From NCBI GenBank assembly GCA_965214795.1, contig OZ243976.1:496001-560000 (forward strand): a stretch of DNA of 64,000 nucleotides, read 5' to 3'. The DNA comes from JAJDXW01 sp965214795. GTDB taxonomy: Bacteria; Pseudomonadota; Gammaproteobacteria; HK1. Positions 44,409 through 55,269 of this stretch are shown one piece after another. Within the stretch, counting starts at the first letter, position 1. Each line of letters opens with the position of its first letter. The position numbers were made by a program, and so were the translations under genes. The notes beneath the pieces were generated by a model. That model ran no database searches. It was not told the DNA's origin and saw only the letters and a list, made by a program, of their open reading frames with translations.

Positions 44409-45416
44409 CTAGATGAGGCTGAGCTCGAAGCTGACCGCGACCTCCGCCGGGGCGACGAGATCGAACGCGATGTCCACTTGGCGGCCCGACTCCAGCCCCC
44501 CGGAGGGCACGGCTCCTCCGTCGAGATATTCTGCGGGCTCGAACGCCCGGCTCGCGACGGCACGGCCGTCCCTCCCGTAGAGGACGAAGACCACCACCGG
44601 GAACGGGCGGGTGGCGGACGAACGGTTCTCGAGCGTCGCCTGGACGGAGAGGGCGCTCGAGTACTCGGCGTGCGGGCGCACCGTGCGCGATACCACGCGA
44701 ATTCCGTCGTCTCCGGCCCGTCTCTGCGTCTCGCATCCGGCTACCGCGCAGAACTCGTCGAGGACGGGACCGAGCACCGGGAAGGCGCCGGCCAGATCTC
44801 CGGCCATGAACCAGGCGTGCTGCAGGACGAGCAACAGCAGCAGCACGATGCACCAATGAGAGGCCCAACGGCGCCCGCGCCGCACGTCCAGCCCTTCGAT
44901 TCGACTCAGGATCGCCCGTTCGCGGCTTTGCCGGCGGCGCGCCGCAATACGTCCCTCGTGAATGCGATCCGGGCCCGGGCGGACCGCCGAGACGTCCGCC
45001 GAGATCCGGCGGACATCTCCTACCATGGGCCCGGGAGAGTCGCCCTCGAGGTCCACTTCGACATCGCTCCTCACCAGAGAGACGGCGAAGGGCACCCGGT
45101 CGCCCTCGCGAGGACTTTCCGGGCGGGGGCCGGAGAACGGTTCGAAGGGCTCCTCCGGAACGTTCTCGGCGGAGGGCTCGGACGCGCACTTCGGCCCGGC
45201 GTCGGCCACGCCGATCGCGTCCGCCAAGTCCCGATCGCTCTCCCACAACACCCATCGGGAACCTTCGTCGGGCTCCGACCACAGGCGCGTGGAGGCATCA
45301 AAGGATCCCAGACACTGCCCGCACCTTACCCACGCTCGGGCCGCTCCGAGCTGAGCTTCGGTAACGCGGAACCAGGTCCGGCATTCGGGACAGCAGGTAT
45401 ACACGAGTTCCCCCAA
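44409..45416 (-). CDS. Zinc-ribbon and DUF3426 inner-membrane protein
   Basis: The 335-residue protein has an N-terminal MJ0042-type zinc finger (CCPECRTWF then RCGQCLGSF), a long charged linker, a single transmembrane helix near residues 190-210 (WCIVLLLLLVLQHAWFMAG), and a DUF3426 beta-rich periplasmic domain. This domain pairing is a standard gammaproteobacterial protein that sits between prmA and dusB. The role is not established. It starts 3 nt after the prmA stop, so probably co-transcribed. Confidence 0.9.
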   Translation of the reverse strand: MGELVYTCCPECRTWFRVTEAQLGAARAWVRCGQCLGSFDASTRLWSEPDEGSRWVLWESDRDLADAIGVADAGPKCASEPSAENVPEEPFEPFSGPRPESPREGDRVPFAVSLVRSDVEVDLEGDSPGPMVGDVRRISADVSAVRPGPDRIHEGRIAARRRQSRERAILSRIEGLDVRRGRRWASHWCIVLLLLLVLQHAWFMAGDLAGAFPVLGPVLDEFCAVAGCETQRRAGDDGIRVVSRTVRPHAEYSSALSVQATLENRSSATRPFPVVVFVLYGRDGRAVASRAFEPAEYLDGGAVPSGGLESGRQVDIAFDLVAPAEVAVSFELSLI

Positions 45417-45419
45417 TTT

Positions 45420-46337
45420 CTAGCGGATGCGGGGTCCCGCCAGCAGAACCCAGCTCTCCTCCGAACCCGCGATCGCGAGCCCGAACCAGGATGCATATGC
45501 TTTGATGAGTCCGTCGGCCTGGCTGGCGAGGACCCCGGACAGCATCAACTCGCCGCCGTGTCCTACCAAGTCCTTGAACGCGCCCGCGAGCGTGGCGAGA
45601 GGAGCGGCCAGGATGTTCGCAACCAGCACGTCCGATGTCGAGGTTTCCGAGCGGTGAAGCGCTCCGGCGACCGCTGGCGGAGACATGATATCGAAACGCT
45701 CGACCGACCGGTTGCGGAGGGCGTTGTCCCGAGCCGCCTCCCGCGCCCGCGGGTCGATGTCGACGGCGAGGCAGCGCCTCGCTCCCAACCCGAGCGCGGC
45801 AAGGCCGAGAATGCCCGAACCGCATCCGTAGTCGATTACAAGCTTTCCGGCGAGGTCCAGGCTGGTGAGATACCGCAGACAAAGACGGGTGCTCGGATGA
45901 GAGCCGGTCCCGAACGCGAGGCCCGGATCGAGTCGCACGACCACCCCCGCCTCCGCCTCGGGCGGTGGCTCGACCCATGTCGGGCACACCCAGAGCCGCT
46001 CCCCGAACCGCATCGGCCGGACCCGCTCGCGTCCGGCGCGAACCCAGTCCGTCTCGGGAAGCTCGCTCAGGCGGGCGGTCTCCAGCACCTCGGGCGACAC
46101 ACGGCCGGCCATCCGCTCGAGGCCATCCGTTCCCGCCGGGAACAGCCCGGAAACGCGCACCCGTTCCCAGAGCGGCCGGTCGGGGGGCCAGGACTCGAAT
46201 CGAGGCTCTTCGCCCGCGTCCTCGAGGGAGATGGCGGCCGCCCCGCACGCATCGAGCGCCTCTTCGACCGAACCCGCCTCCTCGCGGGGACATTCCAGAG
46301 CGAGGCGCAGCCAGCCGCTCGTCTCGGCGCCGCCCAT
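45420..46337 (-). CDS. prmA: Ribosomal protein L11 methyltransferase
   Basis: The 305-residue SAM enzyme trimethylates ribosomal protein L11. After the N-terminal binding domain, LDPGLAFGTGSHPSTRLCL and the SAM motif LVIDYGCGSGILGLAAL are followed by VLVANILAAPLATLA, the signature DVLVANIL block. ATG 46337 lies 14 nt after the accC stop. Length is normal (about 290-300). Confidence 0.95.
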   Translation of the reverse strand: MGGAETSGWLRLALECPREEAGSVEEALDACGAAAISLEDAGEEPRFESWPPDRPLWERVRVSGLFPAGTDGLERMAGRVSPEVLETARLSELPETDWVRAGRERVRPMRFGERLWVCPTWVEPPPEAEAGVVVRLDPGLAFGTGSHPSTRLCLRYLTSLDLAGKLVIDYGCGSGILGLAALGLGARRCLAVDIDPRAREAARDNALRNRSVERFDIMSPPAVAGALHRSETSTSDVLVANILAAPLATLAGAFKDLVGHGGELMLSGVLASQADGLIKAYASWFGLAIAGSEESWVLLAGPRIR

Positions 46338-46351
46338 CTGCCGCGGCGGCG

Positions 46352-47695
46352 CTACCGCGCGAGCTTGCGCTCGAGGTAGCTGATGCCGACCCCGCCCTCG
46401 ATGAACGCGCTGTCGTTCAGCAGGTCCACGTGCATCGGCACGTTGGTGCGGATCCCCTCCACGATAATCTCGTCGAGGGCGATCCGCATGCGGGCGAGAG
46501 CGGACTCGCGGGTATCGCCGAAAGCGATCAACTTCACGATGAGCGAATCGTAGTTGGGGGGCACCGTGTATCCGGAGTAGAGGTGGCTGTCGACACGGAT
46601 CCCCGGCCCGCCCGGTGCATGAAAAAGCGATATCTTGCCGGGATTGGGGGTGAACGTGAGGGGATCTTCCGCGTTTATGCGACACTCGATCGCGTGCCCG
46701 CCGATGGTGGTGTCGGATTGCTTGAAGGGCAGACGCTCTCCCGCCGCGACGAGGATCTGGGTCTTGACCAGATCGATTCCGGTCACGAACTCGGTCACGG
46801 GGTGCTCGACCTGGATCCGGGTGTTCATCTCGATGAAATAGAAGTCCCCGTCCTGGTAGAGGAACTCGAACGTACCGACCCCACGGTAGTCGATGGCCTT
46901 GCACGCATTCGCACACCGCGCCCCGAGCCGCCGCCGCATGCGGTCGGTGATGCCCGGCGCGGGCGCCTCCTCGATGACCTTCTGATGCCGGCGCTGCATC
47001 GAGCAGTCCCGCTCGCCGAGATGGACGGCGTTTCCGTGCGAGTCGGCCACCACCTGGATCTCGATGTGGCGCGGGTTGTCGAGGTACTTCTCCATGTATA
47101 CGGTGCCGTCGCCGAACGCGGCCATCGCCTCGGCCCGGGTCATCAGGACCGCGTTCGCAAGAGCCGCCTCGCTGTTCACCACCCGCATCCCGCGGCCGCC
47201 CCCGCCGGCCGCCGCCTTGATGATCACCGGATATCCGATATCGCGTGCGAGGCGGGCGTTTCCATCCGGGTCTTCGTCGAGCGGGCCCTCCGATCCGGGT
47301 ACGCAGGGAACGCCGGCGCGCCGCATGGCGTCGATGGCGGAGATCTTGTCGCCCATCAGCCGAATGGTGTCGGGCGAGGGGCCGATGAAGACGAACCCGC
47401 TCTGCTCGACGCGCTCCGCGAAGTCGGCATTCTCGGCGAGGAACCCGTAGCCGGGATGGACCGCGACCGCGTCCGTCACCTCCGCCGCGCTCAGAACCGC
47501 GGGGATGTTGAGGTAGCTCTGGGCAGCGTCCGGCGGACCGATGCAGACCGACTCGTCGGCGAGCCGCACGTGCTTCAGATCGCGATCGACGGTGGAGTGG
47601 ACCGCGACCGTCCGGATCCCGAGCTCCCGGCACGCTCGCAGCACCCGCAACGCGATCTCGCCGCGATTGGCAATCACGATCTTGTCGAGCATCAA
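46352..47695 (-). CDS. accC: Acetyl-CoA carboxylase, biotin carboxylase subunit
   Basis: The 447-residue ATP-grasp enzyme carboxylates biotin on AccB, the first step of fatty-acid synthesis. KIVIANRGEIALRVLRACRE, AVHPGYGFLAENADFAE, AAAGGGGRGMRVV and MNTRIQVEHPVTEFVTGIDL are all present. Two adjacent ATGs could start it. It follows accB by 7 nt, the usual accBC arrangement. Confidence 0.98.
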   Translation of the reverse strand: MMLDKIVIANRGEIALRVLRACRELGIRTVAVHSTVDRDLKHVRLADESVCIGPPDAAQSYLNIPAVLSAAEVTDAVAVHPGYGFLAENADFAERVEQSGFVFIGPSPDTIRLMGDKISAIDAMRRAGVPCVPGSEGPLDEDPDGNARLARDIGYPVIIKAAAGGGGRGMRVVNSEAALANAVLMTRAEAMAAFGDGTVYMEKYLDNPRHIEIQVVADSHGNAVHLGERDCSMQRRHQKVIEEAPAPGITDRMRRRLGARCANACKAIDYRGVGTFEFLYQDGDFYFIEMNTRIQVEHPVTEFVTGIDLVKTQILVAAGERLPFKQSDTTIGGHAIECRINAEDPLTFTPNPGKISLFHAPGGPGIRVDSHLYSGYTVPPNYDSLIVKLIAFGDTRESALARMRIALDEIIVEGIRTNVPMHVDLLNDSAFIEGGVGISYLERKLAR

Positions 47696-47702
47696 GGACG
47701 GG

Positions 47703-48176
47703 CTATTCGACGATCATGAGGGTCTGACCGAATTCCACCGGCTGACCGTTCTCGACCAGGATCTCCCTCACCACCCCGCTGAAGTCGGACTCGATCTGGT
47801 TCAGGATCTTCATCGCTTCGATGATGCAGACCACGTCGCCCGCCGATACCCGGGAGCCCACCTCAACGAACGGGGGCGCGCCGGGCGACGGTGCCCGGTA
47901 CATCGTCCCCACCATGGGAGCCTCGATCGGGTATCCGCTCTGGGCGACGAGTTCTTCCGGCGCCGACCCCAGCGGTGCCGCCGGCGGCGCCGAAGCGGGT
48001 TCCCCCACGGCCGCGGCCCCGACCGGATGCGGGACCGGTCCGGAGGCCTGGACGAGCGGCGGAGCGGCGCCGTAGCGGCTGATCCGGACCGACTCCTCGC
48101 CCTCGGTGATCTCGATCTCCGCGATCCCCGATGCGTCCAGAAGCTCGATGAGCTTCTTGATCTTCCTGAGGTCCAT
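47703..48176 (-). CDS. accB: Acetyl-CoA carboxylase biotin carboxyl carrier protein
   Basis: The 157-residue protein has the N-terminal helix DLRKIKKLIELLDASGI, a Pro/Ala-rich flexible linker (residues 38-80), and the biotinyl domain with IIEAMKILNQ, whose Lys123 is the biotin site. BirA would attach biotin there. It pairs with accC downstream. Confidence 0.97.
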   Translation of the reverse strand: MDLRKIKKLIELLDASGIAEIEITEGEESVRISRYGAAPPLVQASGPVPHPVGAAAVGEPASAPPAAPLGSAPEELVAQSGYPIEAPMVGTMYRAPSPGAPPFVEVGSRVSAGDVVCIIEAMKILNQIESDFSGVVREILVENGQPVEFGQTLMIVE

Positions 48177-48200
48177 GGCTCCTCCGCCCGCGTCCGCCCG

Positions 48201-48653
48201 CTACCCCCGGCCGCGCGCGGCCAGCCACTCGGAGGCGGACTGGAGCGCGTGCCGATAGCCGAGCGGACCGAGACCGCACACCACCCCCACGGCCGCGTCG
48301 GAGAAGTAGGAGTGGTGGCGAAACGGCTCGCGCGCGTGAATGTTGGACAGGTGCACTTCGACGAACGGCCGAGCCGCCCCGGTCAGCGCGTCACGGAGAG
48401 CGATGCTGGTATGGGTCAACCCGGCCGGGTTGACGATGATGAAGTCGGTGCCGTCGTCGGCCGCCGCGTGCACGCGCTCGATGAGCTCGTATTCGCGATT
48501 GCTCTGGAGGGTCTCCAGACGATGGCCGAGGCGCTCCGCCTCCGCCGTCAGGAGAGCGTCGATCTCGGCCAGCGTAACGGTCCCGTAGTGCTTGGGCTCG
48601 CGGGTTCCGAGAAGATTGAGGTTCGGCCCGTGCAGGACCAGGATCGTCGCCAT
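48201..48653 (-). CDS. aroQ: 3-dehydroquinate dehydratase, type II
   Basis: The 150-residue dodecameric enzyme converts 3-dehydroquinate to 3-dehydroshikimate. VLHGPNLNLLGTREPKHYG carries the flexible lid Arg and catalytic Tyr, then FIIVNPAGLTHTSIALRDAL and EVHLSNIHAREPFRHHS with the catalytic His. The order aroQ-accB-accC matches Pseudomonas. ATG 48653 is the expected start. Confidence 0.97.
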   Translation of the reverse strand: MATILVLHGPNLNLLGTREPKHYGTVTLAEIDALLTAEAERLGHRLETLQSNREYELIERVHAAADDGTDFIIVNPAGLTHTSIALRDALTGAARPFVEVHLSNIHAREPFRHHSYFSDAAVGVVCGLGPLGYRHALQSASEWLAARGRG

Positions 48654-48814
48654 CGCCAACCGCCCGCCATCCGGAGGATTCCCGCCACCCTCACCGCGAA
48701 ACGGTGGTGCGGGGGCCGCAAGGCTACCACGAAAGCGGCGGCAAGAACCGGGGAAAACGCCCCCATCATGGAGCGATTTTCGCCCAAAGTGAGGGCATTT
48801 ACGCTGAACTGCGC

Positions 48815-49432
48815 CTAACTTGGCGACTCGCGCCCGAGCAGGGCATCCGCGACCCGGTCGAGTTCGGTGGGTTCGATCTCTCCGAGCCGGACATAGGCGA
48901 CAACCCCGTCCCGGCCCGTGACCACGGTGAACGGCAGCGCGCCGACCCGGTTGCCGTAGCGGCGCATGGTGCTGCCCTGGAGGTCGTCGAGGAGAACGGG
49001 ATAGCCGATGCCGAGCTCCCCGGCGAATGCGCGCACCGCATCGGGCCGGTCCACCGCAATGCCGATGACCCGTACCCCGGGGCGGCGCCGCTCGAGATCG
49101 ATGAGAAGCGGGATCTCCTCTCGGCAGGGGGCGCACCAAGTCGCCCAGAAATTGACCACGAGCACCTTGCCGTCCCACTCTCCCGGCCCTCGCGGCCGCC
49201 CGTCGAGATCGGGGAGGGTGAAGTCGGGGCGAGGCCGATGGAGGACGTTGACCGGCGCCTCATTGGCAGCCGGGCCGGAGCCGGACCCCGAGGACCCCGA
49301 TGCCGTCAAGGTGGCGTCCGCCTCGCCCGGCGGCTCGTTCAGGTACTGTCCGGCCCCCCACCCCGCCACCAGGGCGAGCACTGCCGGCCCCGCGAGCACC
49401 GCCCACCGCCAGCGGCGCGCGTCACGCGGCAC
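48815..49432 (-). CDS. TlpA/ResA-like membrane-anchored thioredoxin
   Basis: The 205-residue protein has an N-terminal hydrophobic anchor (WAVLAGPAVLALVAGWGAG), a Gly/Ser linker and a thioredoxin-like domain with NFWATWCAPCREE (Cys100, Cys103), GIAVDRPDAVRAF and cis-Pro in ALPFTVV. Such proteins reduce periplasmic disulfides, often for cytochrome c maturation. It overlaps the end of dsbD by 11 nt, so DsbD is its likely electron donor. Confidence 0.92.
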   Translation of the reverse strand: MPRDARRWRWAVLAGPAVLALVAGWGAGQYLNEPPGEADATLTASGSSGSGSGPAANEAPVNVLHRPRPDFTLPDLDGRPRGPGEWDGKVLVVNFWATWCAPCREEIPLLIDLERRRPGVRVIGIAVDRPDAVRAFAGELGIGYPVLLDDLQGSTMRRYGNRVGALPFTVVTGRDGVVAYVRLGEIEPTELDRVADALLGRESPS

Positions 49433-51482
49433 TCGTCGCTCCGGTTACCTGTCTCGTGAAGTCGGCCGCGTGCCGGAAGCCCACGGTGCGGTAGCGCCGC
49501 CGCTCCATCCGGTCGGGGCCGAAGAAGAGGATCGCGGGGGGGCCGAGGACGCCGAGGCGTTTCATCAGGGCCTGGTCGGCGGCGTCGTTCGCGGTCACGT
49601 CCGCGCGCAGGACCCTGACCTCCCCGAGGGCCGCCCGCACCTGCGAGTCGCGAAAGGTGCTCTCCTCCATCTCCTTGCACGACACGCACCAGTCCGCGTA
49701 GAAGTCGAGCATCACGAAGCGCCCCGCGGCCTCGGCGCGGGCGAGCGCCGCGTCGAGCCCGTTCGGCCCGTCGAGGCCCTTGATGGCGGCGAACTCGAGC
49801 CGCCCTCCCGGCCCGGCCGCCCGGCCCGCCGCGCCCGGGTCCGCCGGGGGCCACAGGCCGGCCAGCGGATGAAGAGGGTCGTGGGCCCCGGTCGATGCCC
49901 CCACCGCCAGCACCGCGGCATAGGCCGCCGCCGCGAGCGCACCCGCTCCCGCCGCGTAGCGCCCCCCCCGCACCAACCGCTTCCCGGCGGCCCAGGCGAG
50001 GACGCCGCCGGCCGACCCGGCGACGACCGCCCACGCGGCGAGCGCGGCCGGAGGCGGCAGGACCCGCTCGAGGAGGTACGCGGCCACCCCGAGGAGCACG
50101 ACTCCGGCGGCCCGCTGGAGGGCATCCATCCACGGCCCCGCCCGGGGCAGCAACCGTTGCGACGACGCGCCGAGCACGAGCAGCGGCACCCCCATGCCGA
50201 AACCCATCGCGAAGAGGGCGAGGCTGCCCCGCGCCGCGTCCCCGGCCTGGCCGATGTAGAGAACGGCGCCGGCCATCGGCGCGGCGACGCACGGTCCCAC
50301 AATGAGCGCGGAGACGACCCCCATCGCCGCCGCCCCGGCGTAGCCCCCGCCGCGCCCGGCCCGGCTCGTCCATCCGGAGGCGCGCGTGATCCAGGCGGCG
50401 GGAAGCTTGAAGGCGTAGAGCCCGAACATGGACAGGGCGAGCGCAACGAAGGCCGCGCTGACGGCCCCGAGGGCCCAAGGATCCTGAAGCGCGATCTGGA
50501 TGTTGGCGCCGAGGAGTCCGGCGGTCCCGCCCACCGCCGCCCAGGCGAGCGCGCTCCCCGAGACGTAGGCGAGCGAGAGGGTGAGGCCCCTCGCCCGGCC
50601 GCGGGCGGCTCCCCCGCCCGCGACGAGGATGGACGACAGGATCGGGACCATCGGAAAGATGCACGGGGTGAGGCTGAGCAGCAACCCGAAGCCGAAGAAG
50701 GCGGCGAGACTCGCGCCGAGGCCGTCCGCCGCGAGCCGCCGGGCGATGCGCTCGGTTTCGGAGAGTGCGGCGCTGGCCGCGGAAAGGCCGGCGGGGGAGC
50801 CCGAGGCGGCCGGGTCGCCGGCCGGCGCACCGGGGCCGGCTCCATCGAGCCGCACCCGGAGGGCCTTGCGGACCGGCGGATAACAGAGCCCTTCGTCCGC
50901 GCAGCCCTGATAGATCACGTCAAGAGCGACGTCCCGCGGAGGAGAAGCCGCGTGCGCGAGCCGCACGGTCGCCGACGCCTCGAATCGGTAGACCTCGACC
51001 CGGCCGAAGTAGGGGTCCTCCCGCATTTCGCCGGGAGGCAGATCGATCCCGGCTATCGCCGTCCCTGGGCCGGCGCTTTCCGAAAGATGCACCTCCATCC
51101 GCTTGGCGTACAGGTAGTAGCCGGGCTCGATGCGCCAGCGGACGACGGCGAGGTCCGGTCCGGACGCCGCCGCCTCCGGCCGGAACGCGAGGTCCGGATG
51201 GAGGAACTCGGGCTCGTCGCGCCCGGCGTCGATGAGGTCCTGAAGGAAGCCGGCGGCGGGGTCCGAAGCGGAGAGGCCCGCCGCGGACGCGCGCGCTTCG
51301 CCCAGCGCCGACTCGGACCGGACCTCGGAAAGAGCCGGCCCCAGGGGGGCGGAGAGAGCATCCGCGCCGAGGCCGGGTGCGGACGCCGAAAAGCCCGCCA
51401 TGAGCCCCCACGCACACACGCACCGGCGAGCCCCCGCGCGTGCGAAAAACGGCCGGATCAGGGCGAACGCCCGTGTATTCAT
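49422..51482 (-). CDS. dsbD: Thiol:disulfide interchange protein DsbD
   Basis: The 686-residue membrane protein moves reducing power from cytoplasmic thioredoxin to the periplasm. A signal-like start is followed by the alpha domain with YQGCADEGLCYPP, the transmembrane beta domain with SLTPCIFPMVPILSSIL and LIVGPCVAAPMAG (redox cysteines), and a C-terminal thioredoxin domain with FYADWCVSCKEMEE. ATG 51482 gives a proper signal peptide; a start further upstream would not. The order dsbD-aroQ-accB is the Pseudomonas order, with a tlpA-like gene inserted after dsbD. Confidence 0.95.
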   Translation of the reverse strand: MNTRAFALIRPFFARAGARRCVCAWGLMAGFSASAPGLGADALSAPLGPALSEVRSESALGEARASAAGLSASDPAAGFLQDLIDAGRDEPEFLHPDLAFRPEAAASGPDLAVVRWRIEPGYYLYAKRMEVHLSESAGPGTAIAGIDLPPGEMREDPYFGRVEVYRFEASATVRLAHAASPPRDVALDVIYQGCADEGLCYPPVRKALRVRLDGAGPGAPAGDPAASGSPAGLSAASAALSETERIARRLAADGLGASLAAFFGFGLLLSLTPCIFPMVPILSSILVAGGGAARGRARGLTLSLAYVSGSALAWAAVGGTAGLLGANIQIALQDPWALGAVSAAFVALALSMFGLYAFKLPAAWITRASGWTSRAGRGGGYAGAAAMGVVSALIVGPCVAAPMAGAVLYIGQAGDAARGSLALFAMGFGMGVPLLVLGASSQRLLPRAGPWMDALQRAAGVVLLGVAAYLLERVLPPPAALAAWAVVAGSAGGVLAWAAGKRLVRGGRYAAGAGALAAAAYAAVLAVGASTGAHDPLHPLAGLWPPADPGAAGRAAGPGGRLEFAAIKGLDGPNGLDAALARAEAAGRFVMLDFYADWCVSCKEMEESTFRDSQVRAALGEVRVLRADVTANDAADQALMKRLGVLGPPAILFFGPDRMERRRYRTVGFRHAADFTRQVTGATSAA

Positions 51483-51666
51483 CCGAACGATCCAATCCCC
51501 CGGTCCAGCCCCGGGCCATGGGACCCGGGGGACCCGGCCCGTTCGCGCCCCTCCGCGGGGCCCGGGCACCGGCCCGGCGAAGCCGCCGCCCGCGGTTCGG
51601 CGGCGCGAGTCTCATGACCCGCCGCCCGTCATTTGATGGTCAAATGATATCTCCTCGCCGCTCCGG

Positions 51667-52113
51667 ATGTCTGCCGTGCGCCCGCTCCTCATCCTGTTTC
51701 TCGTCGTGCCGCTCGCCGAGATATACCTGCTCATCGAAGTCGGCTCGGAGATCGGCGCGATCGCCACCGTGGCGCTCGTCGTGTTGACCGCGGTCGTGGG
51801 GGCCGCCCTCATGCGCGCCCAGAGTCTCGCCACCCTCCTGCGGGCCCGGGCCGCGATGGCGAAGGGGGAGGTGCCGGCTCTCGAGCTGCTCGAGGGAGCG
51901 GTGATCCTCATCGCGGGAGCACTTCTCCTCACCCCGGGGTTCCTCACCGACGCGGCCGGATTCGCCTGCCTCGTTCCGTCCATCCGCCAGCACCTGGTCC
52001 TCACCGCCGTCAAGCTGCGGCCCGCCGGCCCGCGCCCGGACCCCACCCGGCCAGGGCGCGGCCCGCGCACCCTGGAAGGGGAGTACCGGCGTACCGAGGA
52101 CCGGGACGGCTGA
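51667..52113 (+). CDS. fxsA: FxsA-family cytoplasmic membrane protein
   Basis: The 148-residue protein has the FxsA layout: PLLILFLVVPLAEIYLLIEV, a second hydrophobic segment VALVVLTAVVGAALMRAQ, and GAVILIAGALLLTPGFLTD with the conserved TPGF(L)TD. The tail is Pro/Arg-rich. FxsA relieves phage T7 exclusion in E. coli when overproduced; its normal role is unclear. fxsA next to groESL is a common gammaproteobacterial neighbourhood. Confidence 0.93.
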   Translation: MSAVRPLLILFLVVPLAEIYLLIEVGSEIGAIATVALVVLTAVVGAALMRAQSLATLLRARAAMAKGEVPALELLEGAVILIAGALLLTPGFLTDAAGFACLVPSIRQHLVLTAVKLRPAGPRPDPTRPGRGPRTLEGEYRRTEDRDG

Positions 52114-52195
52114 ACCACCCAGGGCCGTTCACGCTACGGTTCAAGCCCCGGGCAGCCGGGGGCAGCCCCGGGCGGGCCGGGTTCGCTCCGGGTAG

Positions 52196-52415
52196 CCCGA
52201 AAAAATCACCGACTTTCGTCGCGAGGGCGCCAGGATGCCCCACGATCTCCCCGTGATCTCATGGAGGAACGGGCCGCACGGACCGAAAGCGCGCAGGCGC
52301 GCGGCCGAGGCGTAGCCGACACTCGCGCGGGCGCGCGGTCGATGCGGCTCGAGGGAGTACGGCCCGCGACCGCGAGCGGATGGGCGGCCGCAGCAGGAAG
52401 TCGGTGATCTTTTCG
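52196..52415 (+). repeat. Family D MITE-like repeat, copy 3 with clear terminal inverted repeats
   Basis: The ends CCCGAAAAAATCACCGACTT and AAGTCGGTGATCTTTTCGGG are near-perfect inverses. The body matches the copies at 24747 and 41402. It lies between fxsA and the groESL promoter. Confidence 0.85.
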
Positions 52416-52559
52416 GGGTAGTCCGACGGAAGCGCCTCCGGCCGGAACGCCTCCCGCAGGGACGCCTCCGGTGCGAGGTCGGGTTGCGCCGGCGGCCGAC
52501 CCGACCGGCGGCTCACCCGGCCGGCAGCGTGAAATCGCCCTGTCTGCCTGCCTACCCTC

Positions 52560-52613
52560 TTGACTTGGGCGAGGCCGCCCCTATTATCAGCACTCGCTTC
52601 GAGCGAGTGCTAG
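52560..52613 (+). promoter_or_regulatory. groESL promoter with CIRCE operator (HrcA site)
   Basis: TTGACT at 52560-52565 and TATTAT at 52582-52587 are 16 bp apart. The CIRCE inverted repeat TCAGCACTC-N9-GAGTGCTAG spans 52587-52613, only two bases from the consensus, and overlaps the end of the -10 box. HrcA would bind here and repress groESL until heat shock. No heat-shock sigma-32 element was recognised. Confidence 0.93.
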
Positions 52614-52733
52614 CAGACTGGCAGCAGGGCACTCCTCCCGGCGATACGACCACGGCCGGCCGGGGTCCGAACCGGCTCCCGAAGGCCCCCATCCCGATCT
52701 CTGACCCAACTACCGGAAGCAGGAGATTTCCGA

Positions 52734-53024
52734 ATGAACATACGACCCCTCCACGACCGCGTGATCGTGAAGCGGATGGAAGAGGAGCGCACCTCTCCGG
52801 GCGGCATCGTCATCCCCGATACCGCCACCGAAAAGCCGATCCGCGGTGAAGTCACGGCCGTCGGCCCCGGCAAGATCCTCGATGACGGCTCCGTACGCGC
52901 GCTCGACGTCAAGGTCGGCGACGAAGTCCTGTTCGGCAAGTACTCGGGCACCGAAGTGAAGGTCGACGGCGACGATCTCCTCGTTCTGCGCGAGGAAGAC
53001 ATCATGGCGGTCGTCGAAGGCTGA
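52734..53024 (+). CDS. groES: Co-chaperonin GroES
   Basis: The 96-residue lid of the chaperonin has NIRPLHDRVIVKRMEEERTS, the mobile loop with GGIVIPDTA, and GDEVLFGKYSGTEVKVDG. It caps GroEL for folding. GroEL follows 61 bp downstream; the pair is transcribed from the CIRCE promoter. Confidence 0.98.
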   Translation: MNIRPLHDRVIVKRMEEERTSPGGIVIPDTATEKPIRGEVTAVGPGKILDDGSVRALDVKVGDEVLFGKYSGTEVKVDGDDLLVLREEDIMAVVEG

Positions 53025-53085
53025 TCCGTCCCGTCCCGCAACCCTTCCCTACCCAGCAAAAGCACTGCTCAGGAGTCATACCCAG

Positions 53086-54723
<1,638 letters not shown>

Positions 54724-54792
54724 GCCCCCGGTCCCGGGCGGCTCCGGCCCCGGCGCCATCCGCCCGCCCGCCCGCGCGGACCGTGACCACCG

Positions 54793-54832
54793 CCCCGCCG
54801 CCCGCGTCCTCGCGGCGGCGGGGCTTTTTTTC
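54793..54832 (+). terminator. Rho-independent terminator after groEL
   Basis: CCCCGCCGCC and GCGGCGGGG pair across a short loop and are followed by a run of Ts. It lies 70 bp after the groEL stop and just before the next gene. Confidence 0.9.
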
Positions 54833-54843
54833 GGTCCGTAGCC

Positions 54844-55107
54844 ATGTTGAAATTGCGCTCTATCCCCTCTCCCCTCGTCAAGGCCGGAACGTTGATCGAG
54901 CCCAACGCCGAGAGTCGTTACGAGATCACCCGGGCCGACCTGCCCCTGAGTTGCCCCATGCCGGAAATGGCCGTCTGGAACTCCCATCCCAAGGTCTATC
55001 TCCCGGTCGAGGAGACGGGGGAGGCGAAGTGCCCCTACTGCGGCGCCGAGTTCCGGCTGATCGACCGCCAGGAACGTGCGCCACGGAACGCTTCCAAGGG
55101 ACTCTAG
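54844..55107 (+). CDS. CHCC zinc-finger domain protein
   Basis: The 87-residue protein has the zf-CHCC pattern: SCPMPEMAVWNSHP, then AKCPYCGAEFRLID, giving Cys-x8-His and CxxC ligands as in the NDUFS6-like bacterial proteins. Function is not established. Its ATG overlaps the terminator tail, and transcription may rely on readthrough or a local promoter. An A+T-rich stretch at 55125-55200 separates it from msbA. Confidence 0.85.
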   Translation: MLKLRSIPSPLVKAGTLIEPNAESRYEITRADLPLSCPMPEMAVWNSHPKVYLPVEETGEAKCPYCGAEFRLIDRQERAPRNASKGL

Positions 55108-55269
55108 CGGAAGCGCTTCCCGAAAATATCGAAAAAACGATGAATAAATCGATTCATGTGTATCAATCATTCCGAATTCGGCCCTGTTTTGCCCCGTTCT
55201 TCCTGTGGCGGGTAGCCCTCTCCGGAAAAATTTTCTACGGCGCAGACACCTAAGGCGCTGGCCAGGCCC

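Noticed and set aside
44052..46379. 775-codon plus-strand frame over the DUF3426 and prmA genes
   Set aside because: Antisense to clear genes. The apparent similarity of its start (RPEPTRGRRNA) to a frame at 8287 reflects the shared repeat, not a gene family.
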